Shown here piece by piece: positions 28,401 through 41,070 of a stretch of DNA of 64,000 nucleotides; position 1 is the first letter of the stretch, and every line of letters begins with the position of its first letter. Below the pieces are notes generated by a model, which saw only the letters and a list, made by a program, of their open reading frames with translations, was not told where the DNA came from and did not search any database. Both the position numbers and the translations under genes were made by a program. Source of the stretch: Anopheles merus (Eukaryota > Arthropoda > Insecta > Diptera > Culicidae); NCBI RefSeq assembly GCF_017562075.2, contig NC_054084.1:7992640-8056639 (forward strand), read 5' to 3'.

Positions 28401-31400
28401 GTTGTAAGCTTCCCTGTTTTTTTCACATCGGTCGAGAATTAGCACATTAATGAAATTTTGGCCAAAATAAATTTACTTCCTCCGTCTGGTTTGACGCAAC
28501 TAGTTATGAGGTTATGTGTGTGTGTGAGGGTTTTTTTACTGCATTTTTTTGGGATTTTTTTGAGGCACAGAACTTAAACATATCCTGCCATCCCTTGTCA
28601 CTCTGATGGTAGTGTAAAACTTCTCCCACATGAGGATGGATTCATGATGTGAGTGTGTTTTTTTGTGTTTGTTGGTGCTATACAAACCTCAGTCCTTGTA
28701 CTCATATAGCCCTCTCGTACATCCCGCCACGGATATCCCCGAGTGCTGGTGTGGCTAGACTCAACTGTGCGAGCAAAAGTTATACCATCTGCGTTCATTG
28801 CGAGTACTTCCGAGCGTGGTTTGCAGCTCACATGCTGCCAGCTCTTCTCAGGTGGCGCTTGCCGTGTTGTATGCAACAGACCTCAAGATAGTTTGATAAT
28901 TTTGAGCTTGTTTCCTCTGTATGTAGATCTGTTTGGGAAGAATGCACGTCTTGCCTAATTCCCATTCCTACTCATGCTTTCTTTCATGTTAAGATTTTCT
29001 TTGATAAGTTAATTTTAGTTGCGCACCAACTTGTTGCAAACGTATCGTTTTACATAAATCCGGCTAGTACATGGGAAACCAGGACCGAAATGAATAGACA
29101 TGCCGTAACAGTGCCGTCTCGAAAGAATCAATGTTCTTGGAAAATGGGGAAACTAAGTTGAATTGAGTTATTTTAATCATTGAAGTTGTGCCTTTGCCGG
29201 TAGGGCATGGGCACTGTTCCGGCCTAACGTGCGACTGCATGTCTGGTGAAGGAATTGAATGTTTCCTGACAAGTTCTTTGTACCGTTCCCGGCTGCACAA
29301 GCACACCACTTTGCAAAGCTAGCTAATAATGGAAAACAGTACCAGTACCTTACCGCACACAACAACTTTGCCACATAATGGGCAAAACAAATGAAAGTCT
29401 CCTTCAAGCCCGCCAACAAACGTACCCAAGAGTAGTACATCGATCCTTTACGTCAGCTGAGCTGAGTTGTTACCAACTGCAGGACCCAGGGACGGATGGA
29501 TCCACGCTACTAGCGCAACCGAAATGGATGACGCACACACTCAAGTTTGATTTATTAAAATAAGTGCTGTTTCGGTGCAACTCTATAATGGTTGCCCATA
29601 TCGGAGCCCATTAAAAACTCACCTCACGAACATTGGCGGCTCGCGGGGTTTCGTGGAGGATTTGGTACATTAAACTTTGGCGTCTTCCATTTTTTTTTCG
29701 CTTAGTTTAGAACCGACATTTCTCACTTAATATTTCTTGCTAAGTCTTTGTACCTGAAGCTTTTGGGTAGACACAGCAACAATAACAACAAAACCAAATG
29801 GAGCAAACCAGTAGCTCAAGAATGGGTGCGATTGCGTGATCAAACGATTCCCTTATTTTTTTTGCAGAAAATCCAAAGTTATTCGACTAAAAGTACATTT
29901 TAACGAGCTAGAAGTCATTTTTTCCCCTCTCGGGCCAACATACTTTTGCTTAAGATACGCCCATGCTCATCGCCACGGGTTCGATTGGGAAATGCTTGCT
30001 GAAGGCTTAGCGTTAGCGCTTAGATTGGTTGAACTGCAACAACAAAAAAACATGGATCGGATTGATCAACAGTTTGTGCGTTTCATGAATTCCTAATCAA
30101 ACAGCGCCCATACGTTTGTGTTGGTTGGTGTTTGTTCCCCTTAAAGTGACTGGAATTAAGAAAGTCATTCTTGCTGTATCACTCGCTATGTTGTTATACA
30201 ACAAGTGACATTAACATCAACTTGCACAGAACTGAACAAACTTCTGGTCAAAGTTCTTGGAAGTCAGCGAAGTTTTAAAGGGATTTGCTGTTTGGAGTGA
30301 AAAGCTTCTTGATGATGTCAATAAAGTTCTAGAGAAGGTAACAGGTCCTACCGTTCTGCAGTAAATGTCAACGAATTCCCTGTACAATAGGCAAACTTTT
30401 GACCTTTCTCGTTAAACTGTTACAAAGCCCGATGTTCAATAGCATATTTACATTTCATAAATCAATTAGACACGAGATACACATGTAAACTGTTCACATT
30501 AAAAGTACCTAATCCGCCACTCACACGAGCCGGAGCACCTTTCACCGGACACGGCTGCCACAGGAAAGAGCTACAAATACTTAACAACCAGTGTTCCGAA
30601 CCAACGAGGGTAAGCCTCGTTCTTGGCGCAGCTAAGCTGGGCATAAAACAGAAAGCCCTGTATTAGTCACGATTAGTCAGTATTTACCATCACCAGCCCT
30701 TCGGGACGCATCGCATGGTTAGAATATAGATTCTTTCTCTCTCCCTCACACACTCACCCAAATATCGAACGCTGTCTGGATTGTGCTTTCCGCCCAATCC
30801 GACAAAATCTCCCTCCACGTGGCAAACAGCCCGATGGACTGTTAACGACCGGGTTTAAGCTTTCTGTCAGCTTTGCGGTGGTTGGTTTGAGATGCTGTGG
30901 GGAGAAACTATCGTTGTTGTTCCGAAACGAAAGAACAAAAAAAAAGAACAACAGCTCCCTCTGGTGGGAAAATGGACGAGAGCCGTTTTCGTGCCCACTT
31001 TCCGTGCGGTCTCTCTCTTTCTCTCTCTCCCTCTCTTTGCCTTTGCGGTCTGATAAAGCAAATAGTCCTTGATCTCGGTCCCAAGAGGCGCATTATCATG
31101 GTTGGCAATGTAGATGCTGAAGCAAGCTCCGTGTAGAACCGTAAAAAACATGTGTACAGGCCGTGGGGAGGACGCCGGGAGCCTGGAGTAGTAAAGTATG
31201 GGCCGAAAATAACCCTGTTGTCGTTTACGGGAAATTGACGTTACGCTCGACGCTCGTGGGCAGTTATTTCCATGTATCCCATCCACAGTTACACCGTGTA
31301 GTAACGGTATGCTTCGTCAAGCTGACTGACTCCCGAAAACCGCACCGAGTACGCCACGGACAAAACCCACATGAAACGTATTTCCACGCGAGCCATGAAG

Positions 31401-34400
31401 CGAGCGACGGTGACTCGTGCGGGAAGACCATTGACCAAGCCAGCCCGGGGACCGGCCGGTCAGGTAAGTGCATAATACATTTCTATATCTCGTAATCTGG
31501 TGCAGATTACGCCACTGGCACTACGCTTCGACCCATGACCTCCACGGGCGCCCGAGCGAGGGCAGATTAAAACCTTGTTCTCGATGGGATTTACGTCTGG
31601 CTCGCTACCCAAGATCAGAGCTTGCTAGCTGTCGGGCATATGTCCACGAGCACGGTGTCAAAAAGAAGCATCACTTTTGCGTGGGATGCTGTCGAACGCA
31701 GGTACGACGATACGCCGTGTCAATGGATTGAAGTAAAGAAGTTTGAAGGCGAGCACAGTGATACGTTGCAAATATGTCACCAACCGGAGCAGCAGTCAGT
31801 GTGGCGTAACTACGATAGAAGTGTCAATATGACACTGCAAAGTGTTTCTAGTTTGTTTCGTGTTAGGTCAAGCATTCCACGTAACACTTTCGTCATTAGA
31901 TCACTATTGCAAGCACAACACATAATTTTAGGCGTTTTGCAATGCACATTGCATACATCTAGGCAAACTCAGGACCAAATAAGAACGCGAACCACTTTAG
32001 CTTTAATCTTGTTTCATTTCAACATTTTCCAATTACGATCAGCGTCTCGTACGCCCCCCGCTGAACAAGTGCCTTGCCAGAATGCAATAATTAATGTATG
32101 CTTAATCTCTCGCTAAAGCTTCCCACCAACGCGCAACACCCGCGTGTAGGTTAATGGGTTAATCGGAATTTAATCCAAAGCACTAGGCCGTAAGCAAAAC
32201 AGTCCGTTGAAAGTGAAAGCCAGATAAGCGCGGACGGGTGGCGCGCCCGCGGGCCCGAATGTCAACGTTGTGACTTTCCCGCACGCGCTAATGTGACGCA
32301 CGATAACGCGCCGCTTGTGACGTGTGGTGGAAATGAGAATTTTATCAAACCGTGCTGCAGGGTTTGGGCTATTATTTGCCGGCGAGAATGCAAACAGCTG
32401 CCGCATGCGAGGCGGTGGAAAATTAATACAGAATTAATTAATTATTATTGTTGCGGCACCGGAGCTTTCATCTAGAAAGTTTCACTGTTTAGGGCGGCGA
32501 GCCAATAAAGCTGTTGCATCTGTTGGAGTTGAAGAGTTTAGGCAGTTTTTGTTTCGTGGTGTGCGGATATGTGCAGATGATTATCACGTGCACTAGGCAA
32601 GTGTCATCAATCAAGCTTAGTTTATCCACGCCTCTCTAATCAAACGATGGAGAATATAAATAGTCAACCCGCATGATTTGCTACTGGAATTGACAACAGT
32701 ATTTTTTTTTTCACAGCACAAAGTGTATCATGTTTCAATTGTCAGTCAGTGTTTCAATTTGCCACGCGAAAGGCGATTAATTAATACAACAGTTTAAATT
32801 CAATTGCTGCTTCACAACACCTTCAATTTCACGCACCTCATGACACTGAAACCACTCGAACTTTCCGGCATTGTGCTGCTCGCAAACCTCCGCACCCTCC
32901 CACTCCATCCACTGCTTCAACGCTCGACAAAACAAAGGACATTAATTTTCACCCAATTACCGACCGAAGCTGAGGCATATCATGATAAAGTGCCCCCGCA
33001 AAGCGATTTTGCGCTGGTAGTACCAGATTGCAACCTGATATCTTTATGGGGGGGGTTTATGAGCCGTACCCTATCGCCCCTTTCGGGTGTGTTCGTTTTT
33101 GGGGAGTAGGACTCAGAACTAATGCTCGGTAGCGTTAGTGCACACAGACACAGCTAAAAGGGGAAAATTGAGGGGCCGAAAAAATCGGCTTGTCACAGCA
33201 TGTGTCGATGTGATTGAAAGGAATGTTCCAAATGATTGTAGGCAGGATGATTTACATCCTTTAAGGCTACATCCCACCACCAACATGTGTTGCTGGCGAT
33301 TGGTCAAAACCACAGCGAAGAAAGGGCTCCGGTTAATGTTATTTTGTCATAGCTTAGAATGATTTATTTTGATTTGATGATATGATGGTCATCATAACCG
33401 TTTTGTGCCATGTGTTACTGGGTGGAGGTTTTACTCCTTGTACCAGGTCCTTCGTTTTGAATGTTCGCTATAAATCCTGCTAAATAGTTAAGGGGTTTCG
33501 ATAGGGAAAGGATAGACGATTTTAAAGAATCACTTTCGACTATCAAACGCTACAGTTTAAAGATTATTCTCATGATGAAGTAAATAATAAAAGGGGTTCT
33601 ATCAGAACCTTTCTCAAAACGAAATCGAAACATCGTATGCGATCTAGTCAAATCTATTCAAAAATATCCATGCTTACAACCATTTCTCTGGAACCCTTGC
33701 CACAATGGCAGACGCATTCCCATGAGGTTGAGAGAGAGAAAAAAGGAAACATGCAAAAGCAACATGTCACATTTAACTGGAGGGATGTTGTCACTCAAAC
33801 GGAACGGAGAAAGAGAAAAGGAAAAAAGATCAATCGTTACAAATCTGATGATAAATCCAATTATTTGTCCCACGCTGCCGGTTGAGTTTTGCACAGAAGA
33901 AATGGCGTTTTCTGTTATTGTGTGTGCAAGAAAGAAAGTGATCCTTAGCCAACCAAACGAAAATAATCGTGAACGCAGATGATGGCAACGCACAGAAGCA
34001 TGCAAACAAGTGCGATTAGTCCTTTTCGGAATAACCGGATTGTTGTTGGGGTTTCGGATTGTCCTGCGTCATCCTTTTTGAGCAAGATATTTCGAATCTG
34101 CGTGCTTTTCCAATGTAATGATCAAATATGTAAGAATTTACAAGAATGTATGTATAGCTAACTTCTATACATACAAACATACAAACAATCACATTAAAAT
34201 GAGATAATAATGTGATTTGCAATGGTACACATGAATTAGGTTATATTTGTGTGGTTAAAATTGATTGCAGACCTTTAGGCGTTTTATAGCCAGGACACAA
34301 ACCCAACCTCTACCTGCCGAAATGAAGCTACAATTGTGTGAAAAACTTTAGCTAATAAACATGTTTCACGTTAACTGGACGTATAAATGTTCCCGAAAAA

Positions 34401-37349
34401 TTTAAATTTATGCCTCGGGATTATGAAAATGAGAAAAACTTTAATTTTCGACCATTGTCCATTATCCACGCTAGCGCAGTCAGGGCGTGCATCCCATACC
34501 ACCACCGTAAATTAAGAAAACTGGCAGATTGCTCACCGTGCCATTCTTTTCGTGCTTTCTTGCTGGTAACGTTAAGGAATTTCTTTGGCATCACGTGCAC
34601 ATTCCTGCAACCCCCAACCACGAGCACAACAAACTCCAACCCACCACCCAAAAATTCCATCCTCAAGAAGGGACATCACAGCCTTACGCCCAAAGAAGCT
34701 CCGTAAGTAACTGAATTACTACGGGGAATCTTTTTCCGTTCGCTCACCAGCAAAAAGGTTTTGGGGTGAGTGTGGGTTTCAAGTTTTCAAGCTGTATTTA
34801 CTGACCAACGGACATTGGCAAATTGTTTTCCGGATGGCACCGAAAAGGTTGGCATGCCGCCGGTGTGCGAAGTGATTCAGCATCATTATTTGCAATAAAT
34901 TTAATGAGCCCACTCAAAGGAAGAAAGAGATCATTGGCAAGCTGCTAAGGGTTGCTGGAAGGATACCGGCAGCGTGGGAAAGAAAATCGGCTCAGTGCTC
35001 TTTTGAGAAAAGTCCCGTTCCCATCCTCCAGCCTTCCTTCAATTCCTTATGCCTACTGACCAGTCTTCAACCGCTCCTTACCACACTCGATACTAATAAA
35101 CCCTTTTTTCCTCTTGCTCCCTTTCCAGTCTGCCGATGTTTGATTAACCTTTGGCCGTTGGACGGGCCGTTTTTTGCCGGCCCTTCACCACCTTTCGACT
35201 GTCTCACCATTCCGGCACAAAGTTTCCACTTCGCAGGAAAAGGGGGACGAAATTTCTCAACTGTGTATATTTTGCATTTACTTAGCGTCGAGTTTGACGG
35301 AATCTTTCGAGCGTCGAGCGTCGCTGTTGGCCAGCAAAAAAAGGAACAAAACAAAGGGAGGCAACCCCATTTTACGAGTGCAAAATTATGGGCAAAATGA
35401 TGTTCGACTCTGATTGAAAATGATGCACGGTTGCGTGCCTTTGCAGCGATGCTTTCGGGTAAGTTTATCAATTAAAGGTTTCATGGGTTTCAAGCCATCG
35501 CTCAACGCAGAACGCTATCAAGAGTTATGCCGTTTTGCGTATCAAGTTTGATTAATTGGTTTAAGCAGACTGGTTTTGCACGTTGTTTTTGGATAACGGT
35601 TGATAAAAGTGAAAAATTAAGCTTTTAAAGGGGTTTCAAAAAAGAAACCCTAAGTTAATACAGAAGCAAATAAATATATTGACAGGAGTTTATTACGATT
35701 CTGTACTATAATCTACGGTTTACGTCTTTTCCTAACTCCTGTTTGTTTATTTCAACCTATATTGATCTTCTCTTTTTTATGATCCCAACGAAACATTCCC
35801 TTCCTTTAGACTTTTCTCTATTTGACTTCCCAATTTACGGTAGTTTGAAGTTTTGAAGCCACACAGAATCAGCAAACCCGGTTCTGTGACTTTTCCTTTA
35901 CCAAAGCACCAAATACCAAAATTCAATTGCTACTTTTGCACTCCGTTCCGCAACAAACAGCCAAAGATCAACAGTGACTGCTGAACATCGAACGTAAACA
36001 CACTAGCTGCTTACTTTTTCGCCCAGTTTCTCACGTCGTACACCTGGGCGGAAACTTTTCCCCGCTTACAAACGAGCCTCTAGTGACGCTTTTCCTTATT
36101 CCCAATCGATGTAGTTTTTCGTTTTGGCAGAAAACTCCCGTTCCCGTTCAACGGTTTTGTGGAAACGTGCGGAAAGGGGGGAAAACATTTCGTGAATTCA
36201 TTACGTTTATGATTTTCCCAAACATTTTTCGAAGCTCCTGCTCCAAAATGCTTGCCGTTCACTTTCATCAATAGTTCGTGCCGTTATGAATGTTTCGCGG
36301 ACTTTTACAAGTAATTCTTTTCCCTGCCTTTTCTGCTTTGCAGGTGACGAACGGAGTTCAATCACGAAATAATCGTTTGCGCTTTTTTTGTGAGCATACT
36401 TTCGAAGATGCGCAAAGACACAAATTCTTAGCATTTAAGATGATTGTTTTTTTTTTGACAACTTTGAACGTGATTTTTTAGTGTTACAACCTTGGAGTGT
36501 GAGAGCGGTTATATGTACAAAACGGTGGCAAAAACTAAGGCGGACAGTGGATGGTCTTTTCAATGTGCTTTTCTTTAGAATAAATAAAGACCGAAGAGCT
36601 GAAAAGAAGTGGCTCGATTGGTTGCAAGACAAATACGAATTTAATCAAATTGATTTTCAATTTATCGTGAAGTTGGGTGTACATTTGTAAGGAAAAGTCA
36701 AAGAAGCACACTTGATATGGTTTACGGAGTAAGGAATCGAATAAAACCATTATATTGCAAAATATTTTAAAATATAAAACCGATCTTTGATGAATCAACT
36801 TGCACCACTAAATCGACTTTTAGACATTTGGAATCTCCAAACATAATATTCTAGCATCTGGCATTGAAATGAAGACAACTCCCGAAAAAAAAGGACACAC
36901 TGATCCCGGTGCCCCTTGGCATCAATATTCAGGTGCTGGGAGTAGCATAATAAGCACAAGGTTTCAGCTCCCCGTCACTGTGGCTTTTCTAGAGAATATT
37001 TAACTTTTCACCAGCAACCACACACACACACACAGCAACAGACGCCCAAGCACGGCCAACGCATTGATCGACAGCGATACGGCGGATGGTTTGTTTTTCC
37101 AGACGGATGATTTTCCCCAAACCCCGTAGTAATAAGGTGCGATAGCAGACGATACACAACGAACGACCACACAACACCACAACAAGCCTCGGGTGAGAGA
37201 GAGATAGGCAGAAACTTTGCGTGGGAAAACCAATTGGACGTGAAATATGTGCCGAAAGATTGCAATGAGGAGTGAAGTAGTAGAAAAAAAATAACCCAAA
37301 AATAACCCAAAGGTATGACGTACGGTTGCACAGGTAAAGCCTACTGTAA

Positions 37350-37702
37350 AGGCCGGGCTACATTGATCGTACTCTCTGGTGTAATTTCGATTTTCACTAG
37401 CGCATCTGGCGGCGGCTGACCGAAGCATTTTGCCAAACAATTTGGAGCCGCTCCAGAAAATATGTTATTTTTCCATGTTTTTTACTTTAACTGGACTGGA
37501 AAAGCTTTGTAATTGATAGATAAACATATTGTGCAAGTATTTCAGCCATTTTCGCATAAAAAAACGATGAAAAAACTACTTAATTTTGAGATCCGGTGCG
37601 ACCGTTCCCTTGATGACTAAAATCAGCTTACACCAGCCGCCACCAGATGCGCTAGTGAAAATTAAAATTATTCTACGGAGTACGATCAATGTAGCCCGGC
37701 CT
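37350..37702 (+). mobile_element. MITE copy 1, 353 bp, 3-bp target duplication
   Basis: This is a non-coding element with terminal inverted repeats. The left end starts AGGCCGGGCTACATTGATCG and the right end is its reverse complement. The outermost 25 bp are perfect, and after a diverged stretch the inverted similarity resumes around TTTTCACTAGCGCATCTGG. The flanks carry a TAA direct repeat (37347-37349 and 37703-37705). The 3-bp target duplication and AT-rich non-coding interior fit the 3-bp class of mosquito MITEs (PIF/Harbinger-like), an assignment from recall. A second copy of identical length lies 284 bp away in the opposite orientation. Confidence 0.85.
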
Positions 37703-37986
37703 TAAGGTTATTGTCGTTGGAAAGGTGTTTTCGTTATGCACTACCAACACACCGCGATTTCAATTGAAATGGCGTGATTTTTATTTGGCCTTTTTGTTTA
37801 CACTGCCAGCAAAGATTGATAAATGGGGGAGGGAGTGAATAAATTTAATAAATAATCAATTGCACGCTGCACTTTTATTTGACTCCCAATTTTAGAGGTG
37901 ATTTGAAAGTAACAAATTTATGGCGTAGTAAAGCAAATTCGATAGCAATCGCTAAAAATAGCACCCGAACTTAATTGCTTACATTA
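37703..37986. other. Spacer between the two MITEs
   Basis: AT-rich, non-coding DNA separating the inverted MITE pair; nothing else is recognisable. Confidence 0.6.
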
Positions 37987-38339
37987 AGGCCGGGCTAGAT
38001 TGATCGTACTCGCAAGCGTAATTTTTATTTTCACTAGCACATCTGGCGGCGGCTGGTGGAAGCTTTTTTTGGTCATCAAGAGAATGGTCGCACCGGATCT
38101 CAAAATTAAGTAGTTTTTTCATCGTTTTTTTATGCGAAAACGGCTGAAATACTTGCACAATATGTTTGTCTATCAATTACAAAGCTTTTCCAGTCAAGTT
38201 AAAGTAAAAAACATGGAATAATAAGGTATTTTCTGGAGCGGCTCCAAATTGTTTGCCAAAATGCTTCGGTCAGCCGCCGCCAGATGCGCTAGTGAAAATC
38301 GAAATTACACTTGCGACTACGATCAATGTAGCCCGGCCT
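37987..38339 (-). mobile_element. MITE copy 2, inverted relative to copy 1
   Basis: This is the same 353-bp element as at 37350-37702, inserted in the opposite orientation: the interior matches the reverse complement of copy 1. The ends are again AGGCC...GGCCT, flanked by TTA on both sides (37984-37986 and 38340-38342). Different target duplications show an independent insertion rather than a local duplication. The two copies form a large inverted repeat with a 284-bp loop. Confidence 0.85.
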
Positions 38340-40729
38340 TTAAGTTGCAACTGCAGTTGATGGCTCTTTAAAAAAAAGACGCACACACAAATTTAGAAAG
38401 GAAATTGCTCATGTGTTCTAGCTATGTTCAAACACAGGTTTTTTTTTTCTAATTGAGGAAGTAATAAAATTGACTTTCAGAATCATTTAATCTTTATCAC
38501 TGCGGACATGAAACCGTTGCAACGATATTTTGGCAATGCCGGCAGTTGCAGTTGATGCAGGAAAATTAATCAATATATGTGTTTTTTTTATATTAACCTT
38601 TGAAAGTCATTTCGAAAACGCCAATATTTGCAATTGTTATTCTGACGCATCGTAAATTTAAATTTGATATGGCTTGATAGCTTGACGGTTTTGATCAATA
38701 ATAATAATTATTATTAATGTGCTTGATTTACTGTTGCGCCAAAAGCAAAACATATTTTTTTATCTCGCAACCCCGAATGACATTGCATGACATTGTGATA
38801 GAATGCAAAGAACAATGACCACTTTCAAAATAAATTGCAAAATTAATACTCATTTATAATTCCTTAACAGCAAACTTACGACGCATAGTTCATACAGATT
38901 ATCAAACAGGTTGAGAACAGTATAGTGCGCAATAAGCAAACGATTCATGTTTTTTTTCGCCATGAGAAGTTTGAACATTAAAAAAAAAACCACACACATA
39001 ATAATCGATCATTATTACCGCTTGATGGCATACCATCAATATAACCGATTTTGCATTTCACCGGTGGTGGTGAATTTCGCTGTTCTAATCCCTTTTACTG
39101 CCGGGAAACCCCATCCGTAGCAGTATCGTACGATAATTGATGCGCGTTTGCAGCCAAAAGCAAAGGTTAAAATAAATGACAAAAGGCCAAACAAACAACG
39201 CACCCGCCAGACAGGGAAAGGAAAACAAAAGCAATAAAACAAAAAACCTTTCGGCAAATCCCGATCGCGTTGCGGCGTATGATCATGATTTTATTGCCAC
39301 ACGGCCCAACCCAACCCGCTACTGGCCCTGAACCCCACCGAACAAGACGGTACTATTCATCATAATGTAATAAAACCAAAAAAAACACTCAATACAAACA
39401 AACATTTACAAACCTGTTGGGCTGAAGGATGACACAAAACTAGCCGCCGGAACGCTTGCACATCAACGTGGCGCCGTACGCCAGCCACAGCCTCACACGC
39501 ACTAGTATGACCAACTGTTTTGACCAAACGAACGAACTTGCCTTGCAACTGACACACGAAAGTCTTTTGCACTCGCCGTTGATAGTTGCGGAAAATATTA
39601 ATTACTTTTCGGGGTTTGTTGTTGCTGCTGTTGTTGTGATGGGGGAGGCGGAAAAACTACACTCGCGCGTAATCACTTTTTAATTTAGCTCCCCCTTAAA
39701 GCACGCGGCGAACACTCCAACCACTTCAAACGCACTCGAGAATATTTGTTTTGCTCGCTGTTGATTCGGTTTCCTTTGTAAGTTTCTTTATTCACCTGTC
39801 AAAGGAGTGAAGTAAATAATTATGCTTTTGTTTTTCGCCTTTTAATCCACCCCGACCCCTGCCAAACTTTAATTGCTTGTTGATTGAGTACAACGCAATG
39901 ACGAACGGTAATAACAATTAAAGTTTTAAAAAATCCACTAAACCACTAATGTGTACAAAAGATTAAATAATGGTAATTACTTAAAAAAAAAAACAAAAAA
40001 CTATCGCAATAATTAACAGTCAGCTCATCTTACTATAAAACATTCAACAGTGCAGTGCGTCCAGCCAACTAGACCAAAAACGCCCAACCAAGCCAAATGC
40101 CACATCGCAACCGTACCACGTGCTATGATGGTACAGCTTTTTACCAAACCTTTTTTGTTTTACGATTTATTTTTTCCCTTGCTGGTTTTTCGCTATTTTG
40201 TAGTAGTTCCCGTTTCTTGCTTCGTGTCCGAAACTCTGACCACACCGGTCTGTGGTTTCATTTTATTCTAACGACGAAAGCCCCGTTTTTCCTCCCCGCC
40301 CCCCCCCCCGCCGCATCGTTCAGAGATGCTGCACTTACAAACGGGTATGGCTGTAATAGCGCAAAACTCATTAAAGAATGCAAAATTATTCGCTTTTTTT
40401 AAGCATTATCGTATTCGTGTTCGGTTTCCCGGTTCGGTTCACTTCACTGTGTTGTAAAATTCTGTTACGAACATTTTACAGTTCTGTTTTTTGAAATATT
40501 ATTTAAAAAAAATAGTTTTAAGTTCACAAACATCTCCCTTTCATTCTAAACTATCAATCAATAGTTCAATAGTAATCAATAGTAAGAATACTTCGCTCAC
40601 GCACTACTTCTTCCAGCCCACCTTTCTGCCTAACACAACATCACTCGACGAAGTTCGAATTGCAACTGATCGACTGGCTCGATATCGCGACGACAAAGCA
40701 CGAGATAACCCGAGGACACGATATTTTTC
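38340..40729. other. Non-coding stretch
   Basis: AT-rich DNA with long poly-T/A runs and a C-rich stretch near 40300-40315. No exon, RNA gene or element is recognised. If the GAGA-rich segment just to the right is a NOS promoter, this would be the beginning of the NOS primary transcript on the minus strand. Confidence 0.4.
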
Positions 40730-41070
40730 CGAGCACCGATGTGAACGTTAGCACTGCTTGCTACCAACTGACTAAATTAACGCAAGATTCCTGTGCTTTT
40801 AGTGCGTTTTCGGCAGTACCGAGTGTGTTCCGGGGGTGTGTATGTGTGTGCATTCGAAGAGTGGGGCGCACTACCAGGCGCTGCCGGGCGCTTTCCGGGA
40901 AAATCTCTCCAAAACCGATGTAAAGGGGATGCTGATGTTACCTCTCGCTCACTCTTTCGTGAGCGCGGGTTCTCGCTCGCTCTCATTCTCTCTCTCTGTC
41001 TCGCTCTCTCGAGTCAAAAGCTCGCCGCCGGGTGGTGATGTTTTTATTTTGCTGTTTGCGAGTCTCTCAG
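40730..41070 (-). promoter_or_regulatory. Candidate GAGA-rich promoter facing NOS
   Basis: Read on the minus strand, a stretch dense in GAGAGAG-type motifs (about 40938-41014) precedes a GC-rich segment and an initiator-like TCAGTTGG with its A at 40769. GAGA tracts plus an initiator are common in fly promoters. No coding gene on the minus strand other than NOS lies downstream for 32 kb, so a distal NOS promoter is the natural guess. There is no TATA box and no transcript evidence. Confidence 0.25.

Larger units (their letters stand above)
21901..37349. other. Non-coding stretch upstream of NOS (part 2)
   Basis: This is about 15 kb without a supportable gene. It contains further copies of the dispersed ~50-bp motif (21949-22000, 24061-24110 on the minus strand, 31921-31968, 34262-34290). 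It also has a short tandem duplication at 22294-22377 and CA/CT microsatellites (22431-22450, 25566-25583, 31013-31040). The frames at 31622-32116, 33637-33885 and 26554-26952 show no domain, no conserved motif and no splice context, so they are left out. Confidence 0.5.
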
